Shown: positions 43,700 to 52,238 of the stretch, one piece after another
How the letters are laid out: the number at the start of each line of letters is the position of its first letter
Position numbering within the stretch: position 1 is the first letter of the stretch
Source: Bordetella genomosp. 11
GTDB lineage: Bacteria; Pseudomonadota; Gammaproteobacteria; Burkholderiales; Burkholderiaceae_B
Direction of reading: 5' to 3'
Assembly: GCF_002261215.1 (NCBI RefSeq)
Contig: NZ_NEVS01000004.1
Span: forward strand, 1,364,001 to 1,428,000
DNA: 64,000 bases
Notes under the pieces: generated by a model
Databases searched by the model: none
Told to the model about the DNA's origin: nothing
Seen by the model: only the letters and a program-made list of their open reading frames with translations
Translations under genes and position numbers: made by a program

Positions 43700-45001
43700 A
43701 TGGAGACAAAACAGCAGGGACGCCCACAGTCCCAAACCCGGGAAGAAGGTTGGCCGCGGCCGGACGGTCGCGCCGGTACCGCCGATATGCTGGATTCGCG
43801 CCGGTCCTGGATCGTCGCGACCATGGCGCTGGTCTGTCTGGGGATGTCCTTCGGCGGCCCCTTGATCGCGATCGTCGGCTTGAAGACCATCGCCGCCGAT
43901 ATGGGCGGCGCCCGTTCCGTGCCGGCGCTGGGCGGTTCGCTGGCGTGGCTGGGCGCGGCGGTCGGCGGCGTGCTGATGGGCCGGGTGGCCCATCGTTTCG
44001 GCATACGCTGGACGGTCATCGGCGGCGCGCTGTCGGTATGCACCGGGCTGGCCATTTCCACCGTGGGGGAACCCTGGGCGCTGTACGTCGGGCACGGCGT
44101 ATTTATCGGCCTGCTGGGCCTGGCCGGCCTGAATGCGCCGCTGTACGTGTATATCAGCCATTGGTTCCTGCGGCGGCGCGGCTCGGCGCTCGCGCTGCTG
44201 TCCAGCGGCAACTACATCGCGGGCGTCGTATGGCCGGTGATCTTCGAAGCCGTCATCGACAGATTCGGATGGCGGACCACCATGCTGGGCTACGGCCTGA
44301 TCCAGGCGGCGCTGGTGACGACCCTGGCCCTGGTATTCCTGCGGCCGCCGCCGGCCGCGGCGTCGCCCCCCACCACGGCGGCGGTGGCGCGTCCGGGCAA
44401 AGTGGCGGGCATGCGCCCGAACACGGTGTTCGTCATGCTCGCGGCCGCCGGCTTCCTGTGCTGCGTGCCGATGGCGATGCCTCAAGGCCATCTGGTCGCG
44501 CTATGCAGCGATCGGGGATTGCCGGCCACGGTCGGCGCGGCCATGCTTTCCGCGCTGCTGGCGGTGGCCTTCATGAGCCGGCAGGCCTGGGGGCTGGTTT
44601 CGGATCGGATAGGCGGTGTGCGCACGGCGCTGATCAGCTCTTTCATGCAGATGATCGCCGTGTCGGGGTATCTGTACGTGCAGCAGCAATTCGGGCTGTT
44701 TGCCGTATCGATCGCCTATGGGCTGGGATTCAGCGCCCTGATCCCCGCCTATGTGCTGGCCATGCGCGAGATCTTCCCGCCGCACGAGGCCTATTGGCGC
44801 GTGCCGTCGATGCTGCTGATGACCGGTTCGGGCATGGCCGCGGGCGGGTGGGTGGCCGGCTTTCTGTACGACCGGTACGGCAGCTACGATCCGGCGTTCA
44901 TGCTGGGCGTGGCGGCGAATATCGTGAATCTGGTCCTGCTGGCGACCCTGACGCTGCGCATGCATGGCGGCTTCCGGATCCCCGCGTTGCGGCGCGCGTG
45001 A
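43700..45001 (+). CDS. MFS transporter, OFA/monocarboxylate-like 12-TM
   Basis: The protein of about 433 residues has 12 hydrophobic segments and MFS loop motifs (GRVAHRFGIRWTVIGGAL, then YISHWFLRRRGSALALLSSGNYIAGV). The latter resembles the oxalate/formate and monocarboxylate (OFA) antiporter group. It should import or exchange an organic acid. The ATG at 43700 gives a polar N-terminus of about 30 residues; an ATG at 43787 is the alternative. It is divergent from bphP across 209 bases with no clear operator. Confidence 0.82.
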   Translation: METKQQGRPQSQTREEGWPRPDGRAGTADMLDSRRSWIVATMALVCLGMSFGGPLIAIVGLKTIAADMGGARSVPALGGSLAWLGAAVGGVLMGRVAHRFGIRWTVIGGALSVCTGLAISTVGEPWALYVGHGVFIGLLGLAGLNAPLYVYISHWFLRRRGSALALLSSGNYIAGVVWPVIFEAVIDRFGWRTTMLGYGLIQAALVTTLALVFLRPPPAAASPPTTAAVARPGKVAGMRPNTVFVMLAAAGFLCCVPMAMPQGHLVALCSDRGLPATVGAAMLSALLAVAFMSRQAWGLVSDRIGGVRTALISSFMQMIAVSGYLYVQQQFGLFAVSIAYGLGFSALIPAYVLAMREIFPPHEAYWRVPSMLLMTGSGMAAGGWVAGFLYDRYGSYDPAFMLGVAANIVNLVLLATLTLRMHGGFRIPALRRA

Positions 45002-45053
45002 ACATCGCCAGGGCCGCGGGCGGGGCGTCATCGGCATGCGGTACCCTAACCGC

Positions 45054-45881
45054 ATGAAGATCCAACTGCTATCCGACCTGCACCTCGAAACGAACGCCGA
45101 CTTCACGCCGACGCCCGCCCCCGACGCGGATCTGTTGATCCTGGCGGGCGACATCGGTTCATACCAGCAAGGCTCGCGCATCGCCGGCGACGATTTCGGC
45201 CTGGCGCGGTTTTCGCCGCGCGATCGCTGGCCGGTTCCGGTGGTTTACCTGCCCGGCAACCATGAATACGACGCGCAGGATTTCGACGCCGCCCACGAAA
45301 GGCTGCGCGCCTTGTGCGACAGGCTGGGCATCCAATGGCTGGAACGCGAAACGCTGGTGATCGACGGCGTGCGCATGGTCGGCACCACGCTGTGGAGCGA
45401 TTTCGACGCCATGGTCAAGCCCGGCGATACGTTGACCCAAGTCTTGAACAAGCGCGGCAAGGCGTTCCGCGCCGCGAATTTCTATCTGGAAAAGGCGAGC
45501 ACCACGCGCGGCGGCAGTCCGTTCCTGGCGGAGGAGCTGCGCGAGCAGGGCCTGGCCTGCCAGGCGTGGCTGGACGCGGCTCTGGCGACGCCTTTCGACG
45601 GCCCGACCGTCGCGATCACGCATTTCGCGCCGACCCTCTCCAGCGCCGATCCCCGCTATGGCTTGACGCCCGGCACGGCGGGCTTCTGCAACAGCCTGGA
45701 CGAGCTCATTCCCAGGGCCGACCTGTGGCTGCACGGCCATCTGCACCATGCCGTGGACTACGTCCAGGATGGTTGCCGCATCGTTTCGAACCCGCTGGGC
45801 TATGAATCGAAAGGCGAGCAAGAGGGCTTTCGCCCGACGTTGACCATCGACCTCGCCGCATTGTCCGGCCGGGACACCTAA
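45054..45881 (+). CDS. calcineurin-like metallophosphoesterase
   Basis: The 275-residue protein has the metal-site motifs of the family in order: SDLHLE, LILAGDIGSY, PGNHEYD, VAITHFAPTL and LWLHGHLHHAV. It hydrolyses a phosphoester with a two-metal centre; the substrate is unknown. The ATG at 45054 begins MKIQLLSDLHL, the usual start. Its last codons (GRDT) and stop lie in the first unit of a 31-base tandem repeat. Confidence 0.9.
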   Translation: MKIQLLSDLHLETNADFTPTPAPDADLLILAGDIGSYQQGSRIAGDDFGLARFSPRDRWPVPVVYLPGNHEYDAQDFDAAHERLRALCDRLGIQWLERETLVIDGVRMVGTTLWSDFDAMVKPGDTLTQVLNKRGKAFRAANFYLEKASTTRGGSPFLAEELREQGLACQAWLDAALATPFDGPTVAITHFAPTLSSADPRYGLTPGTAGFCNSLDELIPRADLWLHGHLHHAVDYVQDGCRIVSNPLGYESKGEQEGFRPTLTIDLAALSGRDT

Positions 45882-45950
45882 CCGACGCGGATCGCCCGGC
45901 CGGGACACCTAACCGACGCGGATCGCCCGGCCGGGACATCTAACCGACGG
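45867..45950. repeat. 31-bp tandem repeat, about 2.7 copies, spanning a stop codon
   Basis: The unit begins CGGCCGGGACACCTAACC and recurs at 45867, 45898 and 45929, a period of exactly 31. Copies one and two match fully; the third is cut short and has one change (ACAC to ACAT). The first copy includes the last four codons and TAA stop of the metallophosphoesterase gene, so the array arose by duplication of the gene's end. Confidence 0.9.
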
Positions 45951-46046
45951 GAAGGGGGCGGTCACAGCGAAATGTAAGCAAAGGGCATGTAGCTTGCGGG
46001 CAGTCCAGCACGCCGCCCGCAAGCGGCTTACGCAAGGAGATTCACG

Positions 46047-46208
46047 ATGAAGACCACCATTGCAGCCCTGATGATGGCTGTCGCCCTGACCGCCTGCAAC
46101 AAATCCGGGGACAATGCACCGCCGTCGTCCGGCAGCGGGGCCACCTCGCAATCCGGCGCCGCCCCCGCCGGTCTGGGCGGCTTGGGCGGTAACACCAAGA
46201 CCAAGTAG
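46047..46208 (+). CDS. small lipoprotein (53 aa)
   Basis: A short frame begins ATG with a perfect AAGGAG seven bases upstream. It encodes MKTTIAALMMAVALTAC, a lipoprotein signal with the lipobox LTAC, followed by a Ser/Gly/Ala-rich tail (GLGGLGGNTKTK at the end). The mature part is about 36 residues with no fold evident. Such small entericidin-like lipoproteins are common in this group. It is anchored to a membrane; the function is unknown. Confidence 0.78.
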   Translation: MKTTIAALMMAVALTACNKSGDNAPPSSGSGATSQSGAAPAGLGGLGGNTKTK

Positions 46209-46214
46209 CCTTCC

Positions 46215-46250
46215 GCGGAAGCGGAAGCGGTAGCGGTAGCGGTAGCGGCC
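46215..46250. repeat. hexanucleotide repeat (GCGGAA)2 (GCGGTA)3 GCGGCC
   Basis: Six successive hexamers with small changes lie seven bases after the stop of the small lipoprotein gene. They are outside any credible gene, so copy-number change would not alter a protein. Confidence 0.85.
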
Positions 46251-46370
46251 CGGCACACGCTGCGTGGGCCGTCGGCACGGCGCAGGGCATGGGTGCCCGG
46301 CGGCGCCGCGGGGCGTCGCATGCGCCACCATCCCGGCAGACCGGGATGATGCCCGCAACCGCCCGCGTTG

Positions 46371-46391
46371 GCCGGGCCGCCGTGGCCCGGC
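46371..46391. terminator. GC-rich hairpin after the Bug gene
   Basis: GCCGGGCC and GGCCCGGC form a perfect 8-base stem with a GCCGT loop, about 15 bases past the stop of the minus-strand Bug gene. A second hairpin (CATCCCGG/CCGGGATG, 46329-46348) lies beyond it. Neither has a U-run. Confidence 0.45.
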
Positions 46392-46406
46392 GGCCCCTCG
46401 CGATGC

Positions 46407-47387
46407 TCAGTTCACCGTTGCGTGGGACTGCTGAACGATCTGGCGCCAGCGTACGATTTCATCGGCCAGGAATTTCTGGAAGTATTCCGGCGATTCCGTC
46501 ATCGGCGCGGTCCCGAGGTCCTCCAGTTGCTTGCGGAACCCCGGATTCGCTACGGCCTGGTTCACTGCCTTGTTCAACTTGTCGATGATGGGACGCGGGG
46601 TACCGGCCGGCGCCAGGATGGAATACCAGGTGGCCACCTCCATGCCGGGGATGCCGGCTTCGGCCATGGTCGGGATATCGGGCACGGCGGGGAAGCGCTT
46701 GGCGCTGGTGATGGCCAGCGCCTTCACCTGGCCGCTTTCGATGAGCTGCTTGCTGCTGGGAATGTTGACGAAGGTGAAATCGGATTCGCCGCTGATCACG
46801 GCGGTCAGCGACGGCGCCGATCCCTTGTACGGAACGTGGGTCGCGGTGATGCCGGCCTTCGTCTTGAACAGTTCGCCCGCAAGGTGCTGGGTGCTGCCGC
46901 TGCCCGCGGAGGAAAAATTCAGCTTGCCAGGGTGCTTCTTGCCGTAGGCGACAAGGTCCGCCACGGAATTGACGGGCAGCTTGGGATTGACGATCAACAG
47001 GTTGGGGGCTTCGGCGAAGATCGCGATGGGTTCGAAGTCCTTGACGGCGTCGTAGTCCAGCTTGGGATACAGCGTGACGTTCACGGCCAGCGCGGTCGAA
47101 GACAGGGACAGGGTATACCCGTCCGGCGCCGACCGCGCGACATACGATGCAGCGATGTTGGTGCCGGCACCGGGGCGGTTTTCCACCACGATGGTCTGGT
47201 GCAGGATCGGCGTCAATTCCTTCGCGATCAGCCGCGCCGCGACGTCGTTGCCGCCGCCGGGCGCATAGCCGACGACGAGCTTGATGGGATGGTCGGGATA
47301 GTTCGCCGCCGGGGATTGCGCTTGCGCGGCGCCGGCGCTGAAGGCAAGGCCCAGCAATGCGGCCGCTATCGACGAAAGAGGCTTCAT
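46407..47387 (-). CDS. Bug-family tripartite tricarboxylate transporter binding protein
   Basis: The 326-residue periplasmic protein has a signal peptide ending near AQA, then NYPDHPIKLVVGYAPGGGNDVAARLIA and VVENRPGAGTNIAASYVARSAPDGYT, the hallmarks of Bug proteins. These bind carboxylates, amides or related small molecules for TctAB membrane partners. No tctA or tctB lies nearby, so it is an orphan receptor that must share a membrane unit or act as a sensor. Confidence 0.93.
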   Translation of the reverse strand: MKPLSSIAAALLGLAFSAGAAQAQSPAANYPDHPIKLVVGYAPGGGNDVAARLIAKELTPILHQTIVVENRPGAGTNIAASYVARSAPDGYTLSLSSTALAVNVTLYPKLDYDAVKDFEPIAIFAEAPNLLIVNPKLPVNSVADLVAYGKKHPGKLNFSSAGSGSTQHLAGELFKTKAGITATHVPYKGSAPSLTAVISGESDFTFVNIPSSKQLIESGQVKALAITSAKRFPAVPDIPTMAEAGIPGMEVATWYSILAPAGTPRPIIDKLNKAVNQAVANPGFRKQLEDLGTAPMTESPEYFQKFLADEIVRWRQIVQQSHATVN

Positions 47388-47587
47388 GTGTTTGTCTCCG
47401 TGATGTTATATGTGCCGATCGCGGAGACGCCCGATCACAAGCGGTGTCAGCGATCAGGACTTTCTTGGGCCTTGTCCGGGCCGGTGCCGGCGGTGGATCG
47501 CCGCGTTCGGGCACCGGCGGCAGGCCCGTACCTTATAACATCGAACGGTTCGCGCGCCGTCGTTTTGGCGGTACCGGCGCATTGCGG

Positions 47588-48220
47588 TTATCCCTGAGTC
47601 CGCGCCACACGCGAGCGGCGCAGCCGCTCGCTGACACGCTGCCACAATCGCGCCGGCGACAGCGATAGGGGCTGGGGAGGTCCGTCGCCGCCCACGGCCC
47701 CCGCGCTGCCTTCGCCCGGGGGCTTGTGGCGGTAGGCGGCTGTCGCGCCGAAGGCGGCGGGATCCGGCATGCGGCCCGGTGCGGACCGGGACAAGGCCTT
47801 GGCGATCTGCGCGGGCGCGGGAAATACGAAGGAGGCGCACAGCCTGTCCACCGCGGCCGCGACGTCCTGCCATTCGTCCGTATGGCTGATCGTATAGTCG
47901 TAGCCGTCCTGGCTGACGGAGATCCAGCGTTGCTGGTCCCCCGCGATGAAGAAGCTGAGCGCCACGATGTCGCGCGACGGGCCGAAGCGCGGCGCCTGGC
48001 AGGGCCCGATGTGGCTGGCACGCAGCGACTTCAGGTGCATTTTCATCAAATGGAGCCGGGCCGATGCGTTGCCCTGCGACCGGCCGACCTGTAGCAGCAG
48101 ACGCGTATCGCCCAGCCCCAGGACGACGGTGACGCCTTCATCGGACATGCGCGCGCTGTCGAGGTCCCAGTCGTCCGGCATGTCGAAGGCAAAGCCGATA
48201 CGCGGATGACGGTAATGCAT
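47588..48220 (-). CDS. hypothetical protein (210 aa)
   Basis: I do not recognise a characterised family. The N-terminal 135 residues look like a compact alpha/beta domain (YRHPRIGFAFDMPDDWDLDS, then RWISVSQDGYDYTISHTDEW). This recalls the small DUF1795/PsbP-like domains found in bacterial envelope proteins, but no signal peptide is present. The last 60 residues are Pro/Ala/Gly-rich and end in a basic helix (RLWQRVSERLRRSRVARTQG). It is monocistronic between two gaps of 200 and 338 bases. Confidence 0.65.
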   Translation of the reverse strand: MHYRHPRIGFAFDMPDDWDLDSARMSDEGVTVVLGLGDTRLLLQVGRSQGNASARLHLMKMHLKSLRASHIGPCQAPRFGPSRDIVALSFFIAGDQQRWISVSQDGYDYTISHTDEWQDVAAAVDRLCASFVFPAPAQIAKALSRSAPGRMPDPAAFGATAAYRHKPPGEGSAGAVGGDGPPQPLSLSPARLWQRVSERLRRSRVARTQG

Positions 48221-48558
48221 CTCAAACCACCTTGAGCGGAAGCGCCGAGCCGCCAGGAAATCAGCCGTGCGCGGGAGAAACGGCGTAGCCCGATCGAGCT
48301 TGTTTTTTAGCGGAAACCGTTGGGATCGCGCTAGTGAAGTCCGGCGGCATACGGAAAGAATACGTGGACAAGTATCCAGCGGATCGCCCTGTATGCGCTA
48401 AGCATGGACGAGGCCAGGAAATAGCGGCGGCGGCATCATACGCTACGGTGCGTGCTATCGCGGCATCTCATGATTTGTCCTGCCGATATGGCGGGCCGCA
48501 ATCAAGCGCTGCTGTTCCAGTCGTTCAACACTTGGGCAACATGGCAGGGGGTGTGATC
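48221..48558. other. gene-free interval
   Basis: This interval of 338 bases between divergent genes holds no credible reading frame. It contains a T-run (near 48303) without a convincing hairpin, and must hold the promoters for both flanking genes. I could not place them with confidence. Confidence 0.6.
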
Positions 48559-49239
48559 ATGGGTACGTTCAAAGCAGTGGGTATCGGCGTAGCAATGATG
48601 GCGATGGTCGGCTGTACGTCGGCCCCGCCGAAAGAATCCGGCTTCCTGGGCAACGAATATTCGAAAATGCATCAGACCGAGGCGCCCGACGGCGGCCGTC
48701 GCCTTTCTTACCTGAATCCCAGGTTCACGCCCGCCAACTACAACGCGCTCCTGCTCGAGCCCGTGGTGTATTACCCGGAGCCCCAGCCCACGGAAAAAGT
48801 CTCCATGGCGACGCTGGACCAGATCCGCACCTATGCCGATACCTCGCTGCGCCAGAAGCTCGGGCAGCAAGTCCGTCTGGTGGAGAAGCCGGGCCCGGGC
48901 GTCGCGCGGGTCCGTGTCGCCGTGACCGCCGTGGGCAGCGAGAACCAGCCGCTGGCGTTTTACCAGTACATCCCCGTAGCCTTGCTGGTGACCGGGGCCA
49001 AGGCGGCGATCGAAGGAGGGCGGCCGCAGGACGCGACCATCGCCATCGAAACATCGATCACCGACAGCATGACCAACGAGACGTTGTACGCGGCCGTGCG
49101 CGGCGGGGCGGGCAAGGAGATCACGGAATCCGGCACGGAGGGCGAAACTGGCGTCCGCCTGCAGAACGTGGAGGCCTTGATCGATACCTGGACCACCGGC
49201 GCGGCCCAGGAGATCGTGAAGTACGTCGCGGCGCGATAG
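48559..49239 (+). CDS. DUF3313-like lipoprotein
   Basis: The 226-residue protein has a lipoprotein signal (MGTFKAVGIGVAMMAMVGC) with lipobox MVGC. A domain of the DUF3313 type follows (LSYLNPRFTPANYNALLLEPV, then QIRTYADTSLRQKLG). It is an envelope lipoprotein of unknown role. The ATG at 48559, with AGGGGG eight bases upstream, is preferred over the longer reading. It is followed 112 bases later by pqiB. Confidence 0.85.
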   Translation: MGTFKAVGIGVAMMAMVGCTSAPPKESGFLGNEYSKMHQTEAPDGGRRLSYLNPRFTPANYNALLLEPVVYYPEPQPTEKVSMATLDQIRTYADTSLRQKLGQQVRLVEKPGPGVARVRVAVTAVGSENQPLAFYQYIPVALLVTGAKAAIEGGRPQDATIAIETSITDSMTNETLYAAVRGGAGKEITESGTEGETGVRLQNVEALIDTWTTGAAQEIVKYVAAR

Positions 49240-49351
49240 CAGGGTCGCACGTTCGCGAGGGTAGCAACCCGTACATCGTCGAGCGCGGCGGCCACGCGGC
49301 GGCCGCGCCCGCCACCATGGCGCGCGCTGGCGCGCGCCGGGGGGATGGAAA

Positions 49352-51004
49352 ATGGCGGACCCCGACACCTCCGAGGACTCCGATATCCACGACGCTTCCA
49401 TTACACGCAGGAAGCGGCGAATTTCCTGGATATGGCTCGTCCCTATCGTCGCCGCGCTCGCGGGCGGGGCCCTGGTACTGCGTACCTGGCTGGAGGCCGG
49501 GCCCACCATCACCATCACGTTCCAGACCGCGGAAGGGCTGGAGGCGGGCAAGACCCAGATCCGCTACAAGGACGTGATCGTCGGCCAGATAGAAAGTATC
49601 CGGCTGAGCGACGACCGCTCGCACGTCATTACCACGGCGAAACTGGCGAAGGACGCCACGTCGCTCGCGCAGGAAGGCACTATCTTCTGGGTCGTACGGC
49701 CGCGCCTGGGCTTGAGCGGAGTATCCGGCCTGGGCACGCTGCTGTCGGGATCCTATATCGGCGTGGACGCGCCGCGCCGGGTCGATAACCGGCGTCCGAA
49801 GACCGAATTTGCCGGCCTGGAGCTGCCGCCCGAGGTCCTGCAGGATCGTCCCGGCAAGCGCTTTCGCCTGCGCGCGGGCAACCTGGGTTCGCTGGACATC
49901 GGGTCTCCGGTTTACTACCGCCGCATTCCCGTCGGGCAGGTCATCGGTTATCACCTGAGCGACGACGGCCAGGACGTGAACATACAAATCTTCGTGGACG
50001 CGCCCAACGACCGCTTCGTGACCGATGCCACCCGCTTCTGGAACGCCAGCGGTTTCGACTTTACCTTGAGCGCGGATGGCCTGAAGGTACGCACGCAATC
50101 GCTGCTCTCCCTTGCCCTGGGCGGCCTGGCGTTCGAGGATATCGGCGAGGGCCCACGCACGGTCGCTGCCGCCGACGCGGATTTCCGCATCTACGATAGC
50201 GAGCAGTCCGCGCGCGCCAAGCCGGATAGCCTGGCCTTGAAAGTGCAGATGCGGTTCGACCAGTCCGTGCGTGGGCTGAGCGTGGGGGCGCCGATCGATT
50301 TCAATGGCATCGCGCTGGGACAGGTCGATGCGATAGACATGGACCTGGACAGGGAACGCAACCGCTTCTATGCCTTGATCAGCGGCACGATCTATCCCGA
50401 TCGCCTGGGGAGCATTGCCAAGGTCATACGACAGGACTACATGGGACCCGACGCGCAGCGCCCCTCGGGTATCCTGATGGACAGCCTGATACGCAACGGG
50501 ATGCGCGCGCAGCTGCGCACGGGCAACTTCCTGACCGGCCAGTTGTATGTCGCGCTGGACGTGTTCCCGAACGCGGAACCCGCGACATTCCAGATGTCGA
50601 TCCCCGCCAGGATTCCGACGGTGCCCAACAATCTGGACCAGTTGCAGCAGCAATTGGTCAGCATCGCCTCCAAGCTGGAGAAGGTTCCGTTCGACCAGAT
50701 CGGCGCGGACGTGCGTGCCGCGCTGTCCAGCGCCGCGCGCCTGATGACCCGGCTGGACAAGCAGGTCGCGCCGCAGGCCCAGGCGGCGCTGCGCGAAGCG
50801 GCGCAGTCGCTGTCGGCACTCAGCACCATGCTGTCTTCCGAAACCGGCCTGGCTTCGAATACCGAACGCGCCGTGCAGGAACTCGGACGCACGGCGCGCT
50901 CGCTGCGCGCGCTGTCGGATTATCTGCAGGCGCATCCGGAATCGCTGCTGCGCGGTCGGGCGCCGGATCGCGGGCCCGCCGCGCCGGCCGCCAGGAGCAA
51001 TTAG
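49352..51004 (+). CDS. pqiB: PqiB-like MCE-domain intermembrane transport protein
   Basis: The 550-residue protein has one N-terminal transmembrane segment (ISWIWLVPIVAALAGGALVL, about 24-43). Three MCE domains follow (ITITFQTAEGLEAGKTQIRYKDV, FRLRAGNLGSLDIGSPVYYR and LKVQMRFDQSVRGLSVGAPI), then a helical C-terminal region (about 425-530) that in PqiB forms the long tube. It spans the periplasm and moves lipids between membranes. The usual partners pqiA (upstream) and pqiC (downstream) are absent here. Confidence 0.92.
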   Translation: MADPDTSEDSDIHDASITRRKRRISWIWLVPIVAALAGGALVLRTWLEAGPTITITFQTAEGLEAGKTQIRYKDVIVGQIESIRLSDDRSHVITTAKLAKDATSLAQEGTIFWVVRPRLGLSGVSGLGTLLSGSYIGVDAPRRVDNRRPKTEFAGLELPPEVLQDRPGKRFRLRAGNLGSLDIGSPVYYRRIPVGQVIGYHLSDDGQDVNIQIFVDAPNDRFVTDATRFWNASGFDFTLSADGLKVRTQSLLSLALGGLAFEDIGEGPRTVAAADADFRIYDSEQSARAKPDSLALKVQMRFDQSVRGLSVGAPIDFNGIALGQVDAIDMDLDRERNRFYALISGTIYPDRLGSIAKVIRQDYMGPDAQRPSGILMDSLIRNGMRAQLRTGNFLTGQLYVALDVFPNAEPATFQMSIPARIPTVPNNLDQLQQQLVSIASKLEKVPFDQIGADVRAALSSAARLMTRLDKQVAPQAQAALREAAQSLSALSTMLSSETGLASNTERAVQELGRTARSLRALSDYLQAHPESLLRGRAPDRGPAAPAARSN

Positions 51005-51137
51005 CGCCTCGCCGCCAGGCGCTTCACCGCCATTTGCCGCCGCCCACCCATATCGGGGGAGGGCGGCAGGCGCCCGCTGCCGTCAGGCGCGCATGGCGCT
51101 TCCCCGCGGGACACGCCCACGGCCGATGCGTCCGTCG

Positions 51138-51167
51138 TTGACAGCGCCGCGAGGCCTTGGATAATAT
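51138..51167 (+). promoter_or_regulatory. sigma70-type promoter of the Bug-fumarase-GntR operon
   Basis: TTGACA and TAATAT are separated by 18 bases. The -10 element overlaps the start of the first palindrome at 51166, so a bound repressor would block RNA polymerase. Confidence 0.75.
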
Positions 51168-51197
51168 GTATATACATTAAATTTGATATGTACATAT
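51166..51197. promoter_or_regulatory. paired palindromic operators, probable GntR/HutC-type sites
   Basis: Two perfect 12-base palindromes, ATGTATATACAT (51166-51177) and ATATGTACATAT (51186-51197), have centres 20 bases apart, two turns of the helix. The first contains GTATATAC, which fits the HutC-subfamily pattern GT-N-TA-N-AC. The GntR/UTRA regulator encoded third in the same operon is the likely ligand-responsive repressor. Confidence 0.78.
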
Positions 51198-51214
51198 AAG
51201 TACACGGAGGAGCA

Positions 51215-52192
51215 ATGAAGATTCGCCTTGTCGCGGCCACACTGGCGCTGGCCGCGGGTATGGCCGGCAACGCCGCCGCCGCGGACTATCCGTCCCACGC
51301 GATTACCTGGATCGTGCCGTTCGCCGCCGGCGGCCCCACCGACGCCATGGCGCGCAATATCGCCAATCGTGTGGGACAGGAGCTCAAGCAGACCATCCTG
51401 ATCGAAAACGTGGCGGGGGCCGGCGGCACGATAGGCGCGGCCAAGGCCGCCAAGTCCACGCCGGACGGCTACACCTTCCTGGTCGGCCACGTCGGTTATA
51501 TGGCGGCGGCGCCGTCGCTGTACCAGCGCCTGCAATACGACCCGGTCAAGGATTTCGAGGCGGTCTTCCGCTTTCCGGATACCCCCCTGGTGTTGCTGGT
51601 GGGCGCGGGCTCGCCGCAGAAGGACGTGAAGTCGCTGGTTGCCTATGCACGCGCGAATCCGGGCAAACTGAACTTCGGCAACGCCGGCGTCGGCTCGACG
51701 TCGCACTTGGTGGCCGCCATGTTCGCCGCCCAGGCGGGCATCGAGATTACGCCTATCGCGTACAAGGGAGCCGGCCCCGCCATGAACGACCTGATGGGCG
51801 GCCAGGTCGATGCCATGTTCGACCAGACCAATACCGCGCTGCCGCAGACGCGGGGCGACAAGGTGCGCGCCCTGGCCCTGACGTCGACCTCGCGCATGGC
51901 GCAGTTTCCCAATGTCCCCACTGTGGCGGAAAGCGCGGTACCCGGCTTCCAGGCGTCCACGTGGTACGGACTGTATGCGCCCAAGGGCACGCCGCGCCAG
52001 GCCATCGACACCTTGTATGCCGCATGGCAGCAGGCCTTGAAGGACAAGGATTTCACGGGCAAGATGAGCGATCAGGGCATCCAGTTGCTGGATCCCGCCC
52101 AATACGCGCCCGCGGCGCTGCAGTCCTTCACCGCCGAAGAGGTCAAGCGCTGGACCGGCGTCATCGAGCAGGCGCACATTCCCAAGCAATAG
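51215..52192 (+). CDS. Bug-family tripartite tricarboxylate transporter binding protein
   Basis: The 325-residue protein has a signal peptide (MKIRLVAATLALAAGMAG, cleavage near AAA/DYP) followed by HAITWIVPFAAGGPTDAMARNIA and NVAGAGGTIGAAKAAKSTPDGYT. It has GGAGG about seven bases before the ATG. It probably binds a dicarboxylate processed by the fumarase-like enzyme encoded next. No TctAB membrane genes are nearby. Confidence 0.93.
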   Translation: MKIRLVAATLALAAGMAGNAAAADYPSHAITWIVPFAAGGPTDAMARNIANRVGQELKQTILIENVAGAGGTIGAAKAAKSTPDGYTFLVGHVGYMAAAPSLYQRLQYDPVKDFEAVFRFPDTPLVLLVGAGSPQKDVKSLVAYARANPGKLNFGNAGVGSTSHLVAAMFAAQAGIEITPIAYKGAGPAMNDLMGGQVDAMFDQTNTALPQTRGDKVRALALTSTSRMAQFPNVPTVAESAVPGFQASTWYGLYAPKGTPRQAIDTLYAAWQQALKDKDFTGKMSDQGIQLLDPAQYAPAALQSFTAEEVKRWTGVIEQAHIPKQ

Positions 52193-52238
52193 CGCAGTCC
52201 GGCGGCCGCCGGCCGCCTCCTTCAGGCCACGTTTTCCC

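Noticed and set aside
43661..43700. Promoter with TATAGT seven bases before the MFS ATG, suggesting a leaderless message
   Set aside because: No -35 element lies at acceptable spacing (the nearest, TTGGCC, is 20 bases away).
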